Assembly: GCF_002127215.1 (NCBI RefSeq)
Contig: NZ_NFUT01000002.1
Coordinates: forward strand, 716,162-780,161
DNA length: 64,000 nt
Reading direction: 5' to 3'
From: Hydrogenophaga sp. IBVHS2
GTDB lineage: Bacteria > Pseudomonadota > Gammaproteobacteria > Burkholderiales > Burkholderiaceae_C
The translations under genes were made by a program, and so were the position numbers. Under the pieces are notes generated by a model, which saw nothing but the letters and a program-made list of their open reading frames with translations, made no database searches and had not been told where the DNA came from. Below are positions 50,117 through 60,010 of the stretch, piece by piece (position 1 is the stretch's first letter; every line of letters starts with the position of its first letter).

Positions 50117-50192
50117 GTGGGCCGGCGAGCGCCGGCCCTCTCCCTCCAGTCGAATCTATTGCCCGCCAAGCCCGCGCATTACCGTGCGCGGG
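50117..50192 (+). other. Two strong intercistronic hairpins between ilvB and ilvH
   Basis: The first has GGGCCGG (50119-50125) pairing with CCGGCCC (50132-50138); the second has CCCGCGCA (50171-50178) pairing with TGCGCGGG (50185-50192) and ends just before the ilvH ribosome site. Neither has a T-tract. They may set the ratio of large to small subunit by mRNA processing or partial termination. Confidence 0.5.
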
Positions 50193-50220
50193 GGAGGGCG
50201 GCGAAAAGAGGAAACGTCAC

Positions 50221-50712
50221 ATGAAGCACATCATTGCCGTGCTGCTCGAGAACGAGCCCGGCGCACTCTCCCGCGTGGTCGGCCTGTTCTCGGCCCGTGG
50301 CTACAACATCGAGTCGCTGACGGTGGCCCCCACCGAAGACCCCAGCCTCTCGCGCATGACCATCCAGACCACCGGGTCGGACGATGTCATCGAGCAGATC
50401 ACCAAGCACCTCAACCGCCTCATCGAGGTGGTCAAGGTGGTCGATCTCACCGAAGGCGCCTACACCGAGCGCGAGCTCATGATGGTGAAGGTGCGCGCGG
50501 TGGGCAAGGAACGCGAGGAGATGAAGCGCATGGCCGACATCTTCCGCGGCCGCATCATCGACGTGACCGAGAAGAGCTACACCATCGAACTCACCGGCGA
50601 CCAGAGCAAGAACGACGCCTTCCTGGAAGCCATCGACCGAACCGCCATCCTCGAGACGGTCCGCACCGGTGCCAGCGGCATCGGCCGCGGTGAGAGAATC
50701 CTGCGCGTTTAA
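50221..50712 (+). CDS. ilvH: Acetolactate synthase small (regulatory) subunit
   Basis: A 163-residue regulatory subunit with an N-terminal ACT domain (HIIAVLLENEPGALSRVVGLFSA begins it) that binds valine for feedback inhibition, and a C-terminal ACT-like dimerisation domain (RELMMVKVRA onward). The ATG at 50221 follows GAGGAAACGTCAC. ilvC follows after 21 bases. Confidence 0.97.
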   Translation: MKHIIAVLLENEPGALSRVVGLFSARGYNIESLTVAPTEDPSLSRMTIQTTGSDDVIEQITKHLNRLIEVVKVVDLTEGAYTERELMMVKVRAVGKEREEMKRMADIFRGRIIDVTEKSYTIELTGDQSKNDAFLEAIDRTAILETVRTGASGIGRGERILRV

Positions 50713-51750
<1,038 letters not shown>

Positions 51751-51772
51751 CCGGACTTCCGTCCATCCCGTG

Positions 51773-51804
51773 CAAAGGGCCACTCCGGTGGCCCTTTGTC
51801 ATTT
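51773..51804 (+). terminator. Rho-independent terminator of the ilvBHC unit
   Basis: AAAGGGCCAC (51774-51783) pairs with GTGGCCCTTT (51788-51797) around a TCCG loop, followed by GTCATTT. The 10-bp stem is flanked by a further C-G pair. Confidence 0.85.
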
Positions 51805-51866
51805 CTGCGGCCCCTGCTGCCGTACACTGCGCCTTCCGCGGCTGCCTGCCGCGTTCCACTCCCACC

Positions 51867-52676
51867 ATGCACGACGGAAACGACACCCAGATCCCGACCC
51901 CGGTCGACGCGCCCAAGCGGGCCAAGGGCATCTACATGCTGCCCAACATGATCACGCTGGCGGCGCTGTTCGGCGGCTTCTACGCCATCGTCATGGCCAT
52001 GAACGATCGCTTCGATCTCGCCACCGTGGGCATCTTCGTGGCCATGGTGCTCGACAGCCTCGACGGTCGCGTGGCCCGCCTGACCAACACCCAGAGTGCC
52101 TTCGGCGAGCAGATGGACTCGCTTTCCGACATGGTGTCCTTCGGTGCGGCGCCGGCGCTGATTGCCTACGAATGGGTGCTGCGCGACATCGGTCGCTGGG
52201 GCTGGATCGCTGCCTTCGTGTACTGCGCCTGCGCCGCCCTGCGGCTGGCGCGCTTCAACGTGAACACCGGCGTGGTCGACAAGCGCTATTTCCAGGGTCT
52301 GCCGTCCCCGGCGGCGGCGGCGCTGGTGGCGGGTTTCATCTGGCTCATGACCGAGACCGAAGTCCCTGCCCACGACGTGACCTGGTTCATGTTCGCCATC
52401 ACGCTCTACACCGGTCTGACCATGGTCACCAACGTGCCGTTCTACAGCTTCAAGGACCTGAGCCTCAAGCGCAGCGTGCCGTTTGCCGCCATCGTGCTGG
52501 TGGCTCTCGGCATTGCGGTCATCAACATCCACCCGCCCACCGTGCTGTTCGGCCTGTTCGTGCTGTACGGTCTGTCGGGCTACGTGATCTACGTCTGGCG
52601 CAAGTCCAAGGGCCGGCCCACCAGCGTCATCAGCACCTCGACCGACGAGCCCGACGAGCGCGGCCTGCACGACTGA
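51867..52676 (+). CDS. pssA: CDP-diacylglycerol-serine O-phosphatidyltransferase
   Basis: A 269-residue integral membrane enzyme making phosphatidylserine. The CDP-alcohol phosphotransferase motif is complete: D66-G67, A70-R71, G80, D84 and D88. About seven or eight hydrophobic helices are present, with a short acidic tail. It stands between ilvC and leuA, a placement often seen in betaproteobacteria although the pathways are unrelated. Confidence 0.94.
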   Translation: MHDGNDTQIPTPVDAPKRAKGIYMLPNMITLAALFGGFYAIVMAMNDRFDLATVGIFVAMVLDSLDGRVARLTNTQSAFGEQMDSLSDMVSFGAAPALIAYEWVLRDIGRWGWIAAFVYCACAALRLARFNVNTGVVDKRYFQGLPSPAAAALVAGFIWLMTETEVPAHDVTWFMFAITLYTGLTMVTNVPFYSFKDLSLKRSVPFAAIVLVALGIAVINIHPPTVLFGLFVLYGLSGYVIYVWRKSKGRPTSVISTSTDEPDERGLHD

Positions 52677-52686
52677 CGCCCGATGG

Positions 52687-52724
52687 AGCCGATTGCCAAC
52701 CCCTATCGGTTCGGCTTTCTCTTT
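52687..52724 (+). terminator. Possible terminator after pssA
   Basis: AGCCGA (52687-52692) pairs with TCGGCT (52711-52716), followed by the pyrimidine run TTCTCTTT. Short stem and long loop make it a weak candidate. Confidence 0.45.
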
Positions 52725-52741
52725 GTGATACATTGACCGTC

Positions 52742-52798
52742 ATGTTCCAAGTCGCCCTGCTGCTATCCCTGTCGGTCCATCACGGGCACGTCCGGTAG
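52742..52798 (+). CDS. leuL: leu operon leader peptide
   Basis: An 18-codon frame, MFQVALLLSLSVHHGHVR, with Leu codons CTG CTG CTA in a row (52757-52765) and a fourth CTG two codons later. It is followed by a terminator hairpin and T-run before leuA, the layout of ribosome-mediated attenuation. An extended -10 like TGTGATACA (52724-52732) lies just upstream. Translation stalls when charged leucyl-tRNA is scarce, which would allow read-through into leuA. I infer the role from this arrangement; the peptide has no other recognisable function. Confidence 0.8.
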   Translation: MFQVALLLSLSVHHGHVR

Positions 52799-52854
52799 CG
52801 CGCGAGCGAACACATCCCACGGCCCGTATGCACCTGCAGCGGGCCGTTTGTTTT
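52782..52854 (+). promoter_or_regulatory. Leucine attenuator of leuA (antiterminator and terminator)
   Basis: The terminator stem is CGGCCCG (52820-52826) with CGGGCCG (52840-52846), followed by TTTGTTTT (52847-52854). ACGGGC (52782-52787), inside the last codons of leuL, can instead pair with GCCCGT (52822-52827) and block the terminator. A ribosome finishing leuL covers ACGGGC and lets termination occur; one stalled at the Leu codons leaves it free. The mechanism is inferred from these complementarities and the known leu/his/trp attenuators. Confidence 0.78.
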
Positions 52855-52906
52855 GGAACTGCAGGTTTTCGAGATCCAGGCCTTTGAGCCCCACCGGAGC
52901 AACGCG

Positions 52907-54448
52907 ATGACTGACAAGCTGATCATTTTCGACACCACCCTGCGCGACGGCGAGCAGTCGCCCGGCGCCTCCATGACCCGCGACGAGAAGCTGCGCATTG
53001 CCCGCCAGCTGGAGCGGCTGAAGGTGGACGTGATCGAAGCCGGCTTCGCGGCCAGCTCGAACGGCGACTTCGAGTCGGTCAAGGCCATTGCAGACGTGAT
53101 CAAGGACTCGACCGTCTGTTCGCTGGCCCGCGCCAACGACCGCGACATCTCGCGTGCAGCCGAGGCGCTCAAGGGCGCCAACCGTGCCCGCATCCACACC
53201 TTCATCGCCACCAGCGCGCTGCACATGGAGAAGAAGCTGCGCATGACGCCCGAGCAGGTGCTGGAACAGGCGAAGCAGTCGGTGCGCTTCGCCCGCAACC
53301 TGGTCGACGACATCGAGTTCAGCCCGGAGGACGGTTACCGCAGCGACACCGACTTTCTGTGCCGTGTGCTCGAGGCCGTGATCAACGAGGGGGCCACCAC
53401 CCTCAACATCCCCGATACCGTGGGCTACGCAGTGCCCGAGCTCTATGGTGAGTTCATCCGCACCCTGCGCGAGCGCATTCCCAACTCCGACAAGGCGATC
53501 TGGAGCGTGCATTGCCACAACGACCTGGGCATGGCCGTGGCCAACTCGCTGGCCGGCGTCAAGATCGGCGGAGCGCGTCAGGTGGAATGCACCATCAACG
53601 GCCTGGGTGAGCGCGCCGGCAACTGCTCGCTCGAAGAGATCGTCATGGCGGTTCGCACCCGCAAGGACTACTTTGGCCTGAGTGTGGGCGTGGATGCCAC
53701 CCAGATCGTGCCGGCCAGCCGCATGGTCAGCCAGACCACCGGTTTCGTGGTGCAGCCGAACAAGGCCGTGGTGGGCGCCAACGCGTTTGCGCATGCCAGC
53801 GGCATCCACCAGGACGGGGTGCTGAAAGCCCGCGACACCTACGAGATCATGCGCGCCGAGGACGTGGGCTGGAGCGCCAACAAGATCGTGCTGGGCAAGC
53901 TCAGCGGCCGCAACGCCTTCAAGCAGCGCCTGCAGGAACTGGGCATCGAGCTCGATTCCGAGACCGAGATCAATGCCGCGTTTGCCAAGTTCAAGGAGCT
54001 GGCCGATCGCAAGGCCGAGATTTTCGACGAGGACATCCTGGCCCTGGTGAGCGACGACAGCGTCACCACCGAAAAGGAACAGTACGGTCTGGTCTCTCTG
54101 GCCCAGCGCAGCGAGACGGGCGAGCGCCCGCATGCCAGCGTGGTCTTCACCGTGGATGGCCGGGAAGTGCAGAGCGATTCGGACGGCAACGGCCCGGTGG
54201 ACGCATCGCTCAAGGCGATCGAGAAAAACGTCAAGAGCGGTGCCGAAATGGTGCTGTACTCGGTCAACGCCATCACCAGTGGCTCCACCGAAAGCCAGGG
54301 CGAGGTCACGGTGCGTTTGCAGCATGGCGGTCGGGTGGTCAATGGCGTGGGTTCCGACCCCGACATCGTGGTGGCATCGGCCAAGGCTTACCTGAGCGCG
54401 CTGAACAAGCTGCACAGCAAGGCCGACCGTGTGGCGGCCCAAGGCTGA
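52907..54448 (+). CDS. leuA: 2-isopropylmalate synthase
   Basis: A 513-residue enzyme for the first committed step of leucine synthesis. The TIM-barrel catalytic part shows [15 protein letters not shown], the metal-binding [14 protein letters not shown], and [11 protein letters not shown]; the C-terminal part is the regulatory LeuA dimer domain for leucine inhibition. The ATG at 52907 follows CGGAGC; the frame is open to 52853 but overlaps the attenuator. It lies downstream of the leuL attenuator. Confidence 0.97.
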   Translation: MTDKLIIFDTTLRDGEQSPGASMTRDEKLRIARQLERLKVDVIEAGFAASSNGDFESVKAIADVIKDSTVCSLARANDRDISRAAEALKGANRARIHTFIATSALHMEKKLRMTPEQVLEQAKQSVRFARNLVDDIEFSPEDGYRSDTDFLCRVLEAVINEGATTLNIPDTVGYAVPELYGEFIRTLRERIPNSDKAIWSVHCHNDLGMAVANSLAGVKIGGARQVECTINGLGERAGNCSLEEIVMAVRTRKDYFGLSVGVDATQIVPASRMVSQTTGFVVQPNKAVVGANAFAHASGIHQDGVLKARDTYEIMRAEDVGWSANKIVLGKLSGRNAFKQRLQELGIELDSETEINAAFAKFKELADRKAEIFDEDILALVSDDSVTTEKEQYGLVSLAQRSETGERPHASVVFTVDGREVQSDSDGNGPVDASLKAIEKNVKSGAEMVLYSVNAITSGSTESQGEVTVRLQHGGRVVNGVGSDPDIVVASAKAYLSALNKLHSKADRVAAQG

Positions 54449-54561
54449 AAATTGAATTAAATCAACCACTTGAGCGGAAAATCACCACCATCCATCGAAT
54501 AGACACCAAAAGTAGCATCTGTTCCATCGATCGGTGAAGACTACCGTTCAAGTTTTTGATA

Positions 54562-54590
54562 TTGCTAGATTTTTTTCCTGTCTCTACAAT
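54562..54590 (+). promoter_or_regulatory. Sigma-70-type promoter for the PbpG-like gene
   Basis: TTGCTA (54562-54567) and TACAAT (54585-54590) with a 17-base spacer, in an AT-rich gap after leuA and 36 bases before the start codon. It is the best promoter match I see in the window. Confidence 0.65.
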
Positions 54591-54626
54591 CGCGGCTCAC
54601 AGCAGCATTGAGGCAGGAGTTCCGGC

Positions 54627-55820
54627 ATGAAGATCGCGGTCAGCAATTGGCGTCGTGCCGTCTCCCTGGCCGGGCTTGCCCTGGCGCTCGTCGCCGGGGC
54701 AGGGACCGCCGGACTCTCCACCGCCCACGCCACGGAAAGCAAGGCGTCCAGCACCAAGAAGGCCTCGGCCCCGAAAAAGAAGTCGGCCGCCCCCTCGGCC
54801 ACGCGCAAGGCCTCCGCCAAAAAGCCGGCGGCGGTGAAGAAGGCAGCCCGCAAGTCCTCTCGCGATGGCAAGGTGGCCGCTGCGGCACCCCGACAGCAAC
54901 GTTCCGGCGTCAAGGCCAAGGCGTCGAATCCGCGTGTGAAGGCCGAGCTTCGCGCTTCGGCCCCGCCAGTGGACATGACCCCGGTTCGCATGACCGCGCC
55001 CGCCCGGGTGTCGGTTGGCGAGCAGCTGGGCCTGCGTGCCAAGGACGACCCGCTCGACCTCAACTCCAGCGTTGCGCTGGTGGTGGACCAGGAAACCAAC
55101 GAGGTCCTGTTCAGCAAGAACGACCACGCCGTCCTGCCCATCGCCTCCCTCACCAAGCTCATGACCGGCTTGATCGTGGCCGACGCCCATCTCGACATGA
55201 ACGAGATGATCACCATCACCCAGGACGACGTGGACACCTACAAGGGCAGTCGCTCCCGGCTGGCCGTGGGCACCCGTCTCACCCGTGGGGAGCTGATGCA
55301 CCTGGCCCTCATGTCCAGCGAGAACCGCGCAGCCCATGCGCTCGGGCGCACCTACCCCGGCGGGTTGTCCGAATTTGTCCGTCTCATGAACCTCAAGGCC
55401 CGCGAGCTCGGCATGAGCGACACCCGCTACGTGGAGCCCACCGGCCTGTCCAGCGACAACCGGTCCAGCGCCCGCGACCTGGCAACCCTGGTGTCGGTGG
55501 CCTACGAGCGTCCCATCCTGCGCGATCTGTCCACCTCACCGGGCTATGAGGTCGATGTCGGTCGTCGAACGCTGCAGTTCAACAACTCGAACCGCCTGGT
55601 GAAGAACCCGGAATGGGACATCGGCCTGCAGAAGACGGGCTACATCTCCGAGGCGGGGCGTTGCCTGGTGATGCAGGCCCAGGTGGCCGGCCGCAAGCTG
55701 ATCATGGTGTTCCTGGATGCCACCGGCAAGCTGAGCCGTCTTCAGGATGCCGAGCGGGTGCGCAAGTGGGTGGAGCACCAGACGGGAAACCACCCCGTGG
55801 CCGTTCGTCCCCAGGGTTGA
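54627..55820 (+). CDS. pbpG: D-alanyl-D-alanine endopeptidase (PbpG/PBP7-like)
   Basis: A 397-residue secreted serine peptidase of the low-molecular-weight PBP family. After a signal peptide (to about AHA, residue 35) comes a Lys/Ala/Ser-rich stretch of about 70 residues that resembles a histone-H1 tail, then the penicillin-binding domain with S174-L-T-K177, S231-E-N233 and K336-T-G338. It should cleave peptide cross-links in the periplasm. The basic linker could bind the cell wall or teichoic/LPS anions; that is speculation. An own promoter is visible upstream. Confidence 0.93.
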   Translation: MKIAVSNWRRAVSLAGLALALVAGAGTAGLSTAHATESKASSTKKASAPKKKSAAPSATRKASAKKPAAVKKAARKSSRDGKVAAAAPRQQRSGVKAKASNPRVKAELRASAPPVDMTPVRMTAPARVSVGEQLGLRAKDDPLDLNSSVALVVDQETNEVLFSKNDHAVLPIASLTKLMTGLIVADAHLDMNEMITITQDDVDTYKGSRSRLAVGTRLTRGELMHLALMSSENRAAHALGRTYPGGLSEFVRLMNLKARELGMSDTRYVEPTGLSSDNRSSARDLATLVSVAYERPILRDLSTSPGYEVDVGRRTLQFNNSNRLVKNPEWDIGLQKTGYISEAGRCLVMQAQVAGRKLIMVFLDATGKLSRLQDAERVRKWVEHQTGNHPVAVRPQG

Positions 55821-55851
55821 CCATGATTCGGCACCGCAACGTGCCGACAGA

Positions 55852-56649
55852 TCAACGGGTTCGCAGCGGATCGGGATGAGGGCAGCCCAGCGCGCCTGAG
55901 ATCTCGGCAGCCGTCGCCCTGAGCTTGGGCAGCCAGCTCTCGTCGATGCGATCGGCAGGCGCCGAGATCGACAGGCCTGCAACCAGCTTGTGCTGGTCGT
56001 CGTAGATGCCGGCGGCCATGCAGCGCACACCCAGCTCCAGCTCCTCGTTGTCCCGGGCAACGCCCAGTTGCCGGCATTGGGCCAGTTCCCGTTCCAGTGC
56101 AGGCAGCTGCGTCAGGCTGTTGCGGGTGTTGCCGGCCAGACCGGTGCGCGTGGCGTAGGCGCGCAGGCGCTGCGGCTCCTCATCGGCCAGGAACAGCTTG
56201 CCCACCGACGTGAGGTGCAGCGGGGCACGCCCCCCGATGGCCCGCACCACCTGCATGCCCGAGCGTTCGCTGTACGCACGCTCCACATAGACGATTTCAT
56301 CGCCTTGCCGCACGCTCAGGTTCACCGGCTGCTGGATCTGCCGGTGCAGCTCCCGCATGGGCAGCAAGGCGGCATCCCTCACACTCAGTCGAGCCTTGAC
56401 CAGGTTGCCGAGTTCCAGCAGGCGCATGCCCAGCCGGTAGCTCCCCGCCTCGGGACGGTCCACAAAGCGGCCAATGGTCAGGTCGTTCAGGATGCGGTGG
56501 GCGGTGGAGGGGTGCAGCCCGGTCTTCTCGCTGATTTCCTTCAGCGATACCGGCTCCTCACGGGAGGCCAGCACCTCCAGCAGGTTGAACATGCGTTCGA
56601 TCACCTGCACGGTCGGCGCAGTGGGGGCGGATTGGTTTCGTTTCGTCAT
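55852..56649 (-). CDS. IclR family transcriptional regulator
   Basis: A 265-residue regulator. The winged helix-turn-helix is at about 15-75 (VSLKEISEKTGLHPSTAHRIL) and the C-terminal ligand-binding domain includes YVERAYSERSGMQVVRAIGG and LHLTSVGKLFLA, ending with GLSISAP. The effector is unknown; no obvious target operon is adjacent, since pbpG converges and the bpt-aat-vanZ group lies upstream in the same direction. Confidence 0.93.
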   Translation of the reverse strand: MTKRNQSAPTAPTVQVIERMFNLLEVLASREEPVSLKEISEKTGLHPSTAHRILNDLTIGRFVDRPEAGSYRLGMRLLELGNLVKARLSVRDAALLPMRELHRQIQQPVNLSVRQGDEIVYVERAYSERSGMQVVRAIGGRAPLHLTSVGKLFLADEEPQRLRAYATRTGLAGNTRNSLTQLPALERELAQCRQLGVARDNEELELGVRCMAAGIYDDQHKLVAGLSISAPADRIDESWLPKLRATAAEISGALGCPHPDPLRTR

Positions 56650-56712
56650 GGCGTGAGGCCCTGATCTTACGAGATGAAACGCGCAGACCGAAGTGCGGAA
56701 GCGACTCCGGGA

Positions 56713-57450
56713 TCAGGTCGGTTCGGTCCAGCGTCCGTCGAGCAGCAGCTCGTGCGGCACGAATGCCGCCTTGTAGTTCATCTTGGGGCTCTGGCGGATC
56801 CAGTAACCCAGGTACACGTGCGGCAGTTCCAGCGCCCGGGCCTGGCGGATCTGCCACAGGATGTTGTAGGTGCCGTAGCTGGCGTGGTCGTCGGGTTCGT
56901 AGAAGGTGTAGACCGCCGACAGGCCGTCGTTGAGCACGTCGACGATGGACACCATCTTGAGCCGCACAGGTGCGCCGCTGGCATCGGCCTCATGAAATTC
57001 GACCAGCCGCGAATTGACCCGGCTCTGCAGCAGGAACTGGGCGTACTGGTCGACGCTGTCCTGGTCCATGCCGCCGCCAGCGTGGCGGCTGTTCTGGTAA
57101 CGCAGGTACAGGTCGTAGTGGGCTGGCACGAAGCCCAGTTTCAGGACCCGGGTCACCAGCCCCGCATGCTGTTTTTCGGCCCTGCGCTGGCTGCGATTGG
57201 GCTTGAACCGGGCCACCGGAAGCCGCAGCGGTATGCAGGCCTGGCAGCCGTCGCAGTAGGGCCGGTAGGTGAACATGCCGCTGCGCCGGAAGCCGTGCGT
57301 GACCAGATCGGAGTAAGCGTCGTTGTGGATGAGGTGGCTGGGGGTTGCCACCTGGGAGCGGGCCATCTGGCCGTCCAGGTAACTGCACGGGTAGGGCGCC
57401 GTCGCGTAAAACTGCAGCGCCTGTAGCGGGAGTTCTTTGGGGTGGGTCAC
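56713..57450 (-). CDS. bpt: Bacterial aspartate/glutamate leucyltransferase (arginyltransferase-like)
   Basis: A 245-residue N-degron enzyme that adds Leu to N-terminal Asp or Glu so that ClpS/ClpAP can degrade the protein. Conserved features are [16 protein letters not shown], the [14 protein letters not shown] cysteine cluster, [10 protein letters not shown] and [16 protein letters not shown]. No ATG fits; the start is GTG at 57450, overlapping the aat stop (GTGA). Its neighbour aat supplies the other half of the pathway. Confidence 0.94.
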   Translation of the reverse strand: MTHPKELPLQALQFYATAPYPCSYLDGQMARSQVATPSHLIHNDAYSDLVTHGFRRSGMFTYRPYCDGCQACIPLRLPVARFKPNRSQRRAEKQHAGLVTRVLKLGFVPAHYDLYLRYQNSRHAGGGMDQDSVDQYAQFLLQSRVNSRLVEFHEADASGAPVRLKMVSIVDVLNDGLSAVYTFYEPDDHASYGTYNILWQIRQARALELPHVYLGYWIRQSPKMNYKAAFVPHELLLDGRWTEPT

Positions 57451-58217
57451 GCGGGACGGCGGGCGTCGTTGAACAGTGCGCCCCAGTATACGGGCCGGAA
57501 TTCCCAGCGGGGTGCCGCCAGCGGCAATGCCATCTGCAGATGCTGGACGAAATCGCTGCGGGGCATGAGCTGGCCGCCCAGCGACGCCAGGTGGGCCGTG
57601 TTCTGCTGGCAATCGAACAGGGGAACGCGGTGGATCCGGCAGAACGCCACGAGTGCGGCCAGTGCGATCTTGGAGGCATCGGGCATGCGGCTGAACATGG
57701 ATTCGCCGTACACCATGGCGCCCATGTTCACACAGTAGAGCCCCCCGACCAGATCGCCGTCGATCCAGGTCTCGACGCTGTGGGCAAGCCCGGCGCGATG
57801 CAGCCGGCCATAGGCCTGCAGCATGGCGGGGAGTATCCACGTGCCATCCTGACCGGATCGGGGGGTATGGGCGCAGGCCCGGATCACCCGGTCGAAATCG
57901 TGGTCCATCCGTATGTCCAGGCGGTCCTGCGCCAGCAGCTTCTGCACGGTCTTGCGCAGCGACCGGTGCAGCCGGAACCCTTCCGTGTGCAGCACCATGC
58001 GCGGATCGGTGGTCCACCACAGGATGGGCTGCCCGGCGCTGTACCAGGGGAAAATGCCCCTGGCATAGGCGGCCACCAGCGTCGGGACATCCAGGGCACC
58101 GCCGGCGGCCAGCAGACCGGGGGCCGGGTCGGCCGGGCCCCAGGCCTCCTCCACCGGCGGAAACGCCTGCCCCGGTTCCAGCCAGGGCAGGGCACGGGTC
58201 GGAGGGGTTCGGGTCAT
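57447..58217 (-). CDS. aat: Leucyl/phenylalanyl-tRNA-protein transferase
   Basis: A 256-residue enzyme that attaches Leu or Phe to N-terminal Lys or Arg, creating N-degrons read by ClpS. Signature parts are [46 protein letters not shown] (as [13 protein letters not shown]) and [15 protein letters not shown]. The C-terminal end is typical. It overlaps bpt by four bases. Confidence 0.95.
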   Translation of the reverse strand: MTRTPPTRALPWLEPGQAFPPVEEAWGPADPAPGLLAAGGALDVPTLVAAYARGIFPWYSAGQPILWWTTDPRMVLHTEGFRLHRSLRKTVQKLLAQDRLDIRMDHDFDRVIRACAHTPRSGQDGTWILPAMLQAYGRLHRAGLAHSVETWIDGDLVGGLYCVNMGAMVYGESMFSRMPDASKIALAALVAFCRIHRVPLFDCQQNTAHLASLGGQLMPRSDFVQHLQMALPLAAPRWEFRPVYWGALFNDARRPA

Positions 58218-58232
58218 GGAGGGTCCGGTGGA

Positions 58233-58610
58233 TCAGGGCCTGCGGGGAGACGCGGTCTTGCGGGCCTGGGCACCGGTCCAGGTGGCCAGCACCACCGCAA
58301 TGCCCGCCAGATCGGCCACCAGGTCGGCCAGATCGCCGTGGCGCCAGCCGCTCCAGGCCTGCAGCACCTCGATGATCCCTCCCCACAGGCCGAGCGCGGC
58401 CGCCAGCCTCCATCCGCCGTCCTGCCAGCGGTGGGCCATCAGTCCGCACAGCATCAGCCATCCGAAGCCGGCCGCGTGCTGCGCCTTGTCCCAGATGTCG
58501 AACGCCAGGTCGGGCAGGCGCTGCGTCGGCAGCAGGGAGCCGACCGTGATCAGAAGGAAGCTGAGCGCAAACGCCAGTTTCCAGGCCAGGCGAAAAGTGA
58601 GCAGGGTCAT
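58233..58610 (-). CDS. VanZ-like membrane protein
   Basis: A 125-residue protein with four hydrophobic helices and the VanZ pattern [19 protein letters not shown] and [23 protein letters not shown]. Function is unknown in most bacteria; the name comes from a teicoplanin-resistance protein and does not imply resistance here. It precedes aat in the same direction. Confidence 0.85.
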   Translation of the reverse strand: MTLLTFRLAWKLAFALSFLLITVGSLLPTQRLPDLAFDIWDKAQHAAGFGWLMLCGLMAHRWQDGGWRLAAALGLWGGIIEVLQAWSGWRHGDLADLVADLAGIAVVLATWTGAQARKTASPRRP

Positions 58611-58649
58611 GGCGGGCGTGACCTCGACGCGCGGTCAAAACGATAGGTT

Positions 58650-58670
58650 GTACGGTTGAATGTACCGTAC
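58650..58670. promoter_or_regulatory. Inverted repeat between vanZ-like gene and pilin cluster
   Basis: GTACGGT (58650-58656) and ACCGTAC (58664-58670) form a perfect 7-bp inverted repeat with a 7-base spacer. It lies in the shared promoter region of two divergent units and could be an operator; nothing identifies the protein that would bind it. Confidence 0.35.
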
Positions 58671-58743
58671 CCCTGACCGGTACCATCCTGTCATAGTTTT
58701 TTACACATGGGGGTATCCGTTCCAAGGTGCCCCCGTCCATTGA

Positions 58744-59373
58744 ATGAACCGTCCTTGTGTCACCGCCAGTCACCGAGCGTTCCGCCGCCAGGCCGGCCTG
58801 ACGCTGATCGAGGCACTCTCCGCGATTCTGGTGCTGGGCGTGATCGTGGCCCTGGGCGGTCCTTCCTTCGTCACCTTCGTGCAGAACACGCGGCTCGAAT
58901 CCCGGGCCAGTGCCGTGCTCCAGGTGGCCAATCAGGCCCGCGCCGAGGCCACCGCCCAGCGTCGGCCGGTCACCGTCTGCGGCAGTCTCAACGGAACGGC
59001 CTGCAGCAACGACGCAGCCGCCTGGTCCACCCGCGTGATCAGTTTCATCGACTGCAACGGCAACGGCACGCTCGATGCCGCGGTGGCCGCACCCGCCTGC
59101 TCGGACCGGCTGCTGTCCGACATCGAGAACGGCAGCCGTGGTGTGACGACGGCGGTGACCGGTTTCAACAACAACCGGTTCGGTTTCAACACCCAGGGTT
59201 TCATGCTGAATGCTGCCCGGGGAACGGTCCGTTTCTGTGACAGCCGGGGTGCCACTTCGGCCCGCGCCTGGGTGATGTCGCCCACCGGGCGACTGATCGC
59301 CGCGGTCGACAGCAACAACCCCGCCGATGGAGTGGTGAATGACCACACGAATGCCAACATCACTTGCCCCTGA
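58744..59373 (+). CDS. fimT: Type IV pilus minor pilin FimT/FimU (GspH-like)
   Basis: A 209-residue prepilin. The class III leader is cut after G18 (RRQAG, then LTLIEALSA), with the conserved glutamate at mature position 5 (E23) and a hydrophobic helix to about 42. The rest is a GspH-type domain with a disulfide-prone Cys pattern. Position +1 is Leu rather than Phe or Met. It opens the pilus cluster fimT-pilV-pilW-pilX-pilY1. No strong ribosome site is visible before the ATG. Confidence 0.9.
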   Translation: MNRPCVTASHRAFRRQAGLTLIEALSAILVLGVIVALGGPSFVTFVQNTRLESRASAVLQVANQARAEATAQRRPVTVCGSLNGTACSNDAAAWSTRVISFIDCNGNGTLDAAVAAPACSDRLLSDIENGSRGVTTAVTGFNNNRFGFNTQGFMLNAARGTVRFCDSRGATSARAWVMSPTGRLIAAVDSNNPADGVVNDHTNANITCP

Positions 59374-60010
59374 TGCGGCCGCGCCGTCGGCGCCCCCTCA
59401 TCCCCTCCGGCGTGCGCAGCGCGGGTTCGCGCTCATCGAGGTGATGGTCACGGTGCTGGTCATCACTTTCGGGCTGATCAGCCTGGCCGGTCTGCAGCTG
59501 GCCACCAAACGGGGCGGCAATACCTCATACCAGCGCACGCTGGCACTGACGATCGCCAACGAGATGCTCGAGCGCATCAACCTGAATGCCTCGGTGGCGG
59601 CTTCCTACAACACCGGGCTGAACACCGGTCTGGGACGTGGAAGCCTCGGGGCGATCGGCAAGGACTGCACCCTGTCCGCCGGGGCCTGCACGCCGGCCGA
59701 ACTGGCCGCATGGGACCTGTGGAACTGGGAGCGGCGGCTGGACGGTGCCGGGATCCTGGACGCCGCCGCCAACGACGCTTCGGGTTTGCTGGAGGCCCGG
59801 GGCTGTGTCGTGTTCACGCCCGACGGCGCGGCATCGCCCAACTCCGGTCAGGTCAGGGTCATCGTCAGCTGGCGCAGCCTCACCGACACCACCGATGCGG
59901 CCACCACGGCGGCGCTGACCTGCGGTGCGGTGGCCACCGGCACCGACGCCGGACGCCAGCAGGTCGTGCTCAACGGATACGTCGTCAACGCGGGGGATTT
60001 CGCGCCATGA
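59339..60010 (+). CDS. pilV: Type IV pilus minor pilin PilV
   Basis: A 223-residue prepilin with a long leader; cleavage is expected after G29 (RRAQRG, then [17 protein letters not shown]), with E34 at mature position 5. The downstream PilV region includes [19 protein letters not shown]. The ATG at 59339 overlaps fimT by 35 bases and has GGAG six bases upstream; a later Met at 59351 is possible. Minor pilins prime pilus assembly together with PilY1. Confidence 0.9.
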   Translation: MTTRMPTSLAPDAAAPSAPPHPLRRAQRGFALIEVMVTVLVITFGLISLAGLQLATKRGGNTSYQRTLALTIANEMLERINLNASVAASYNTGLNTGLGRGSLGAIGKDCTLSAGACTPAELAAWDLWNWERRLDGAGILDAAANDASGLLEARGCVVFTPDGAASPNSGQVRVIVSWRSLTDTTDAATTAALTCGAVATGTDAGRQQVVLNGYVVNAGDFAP

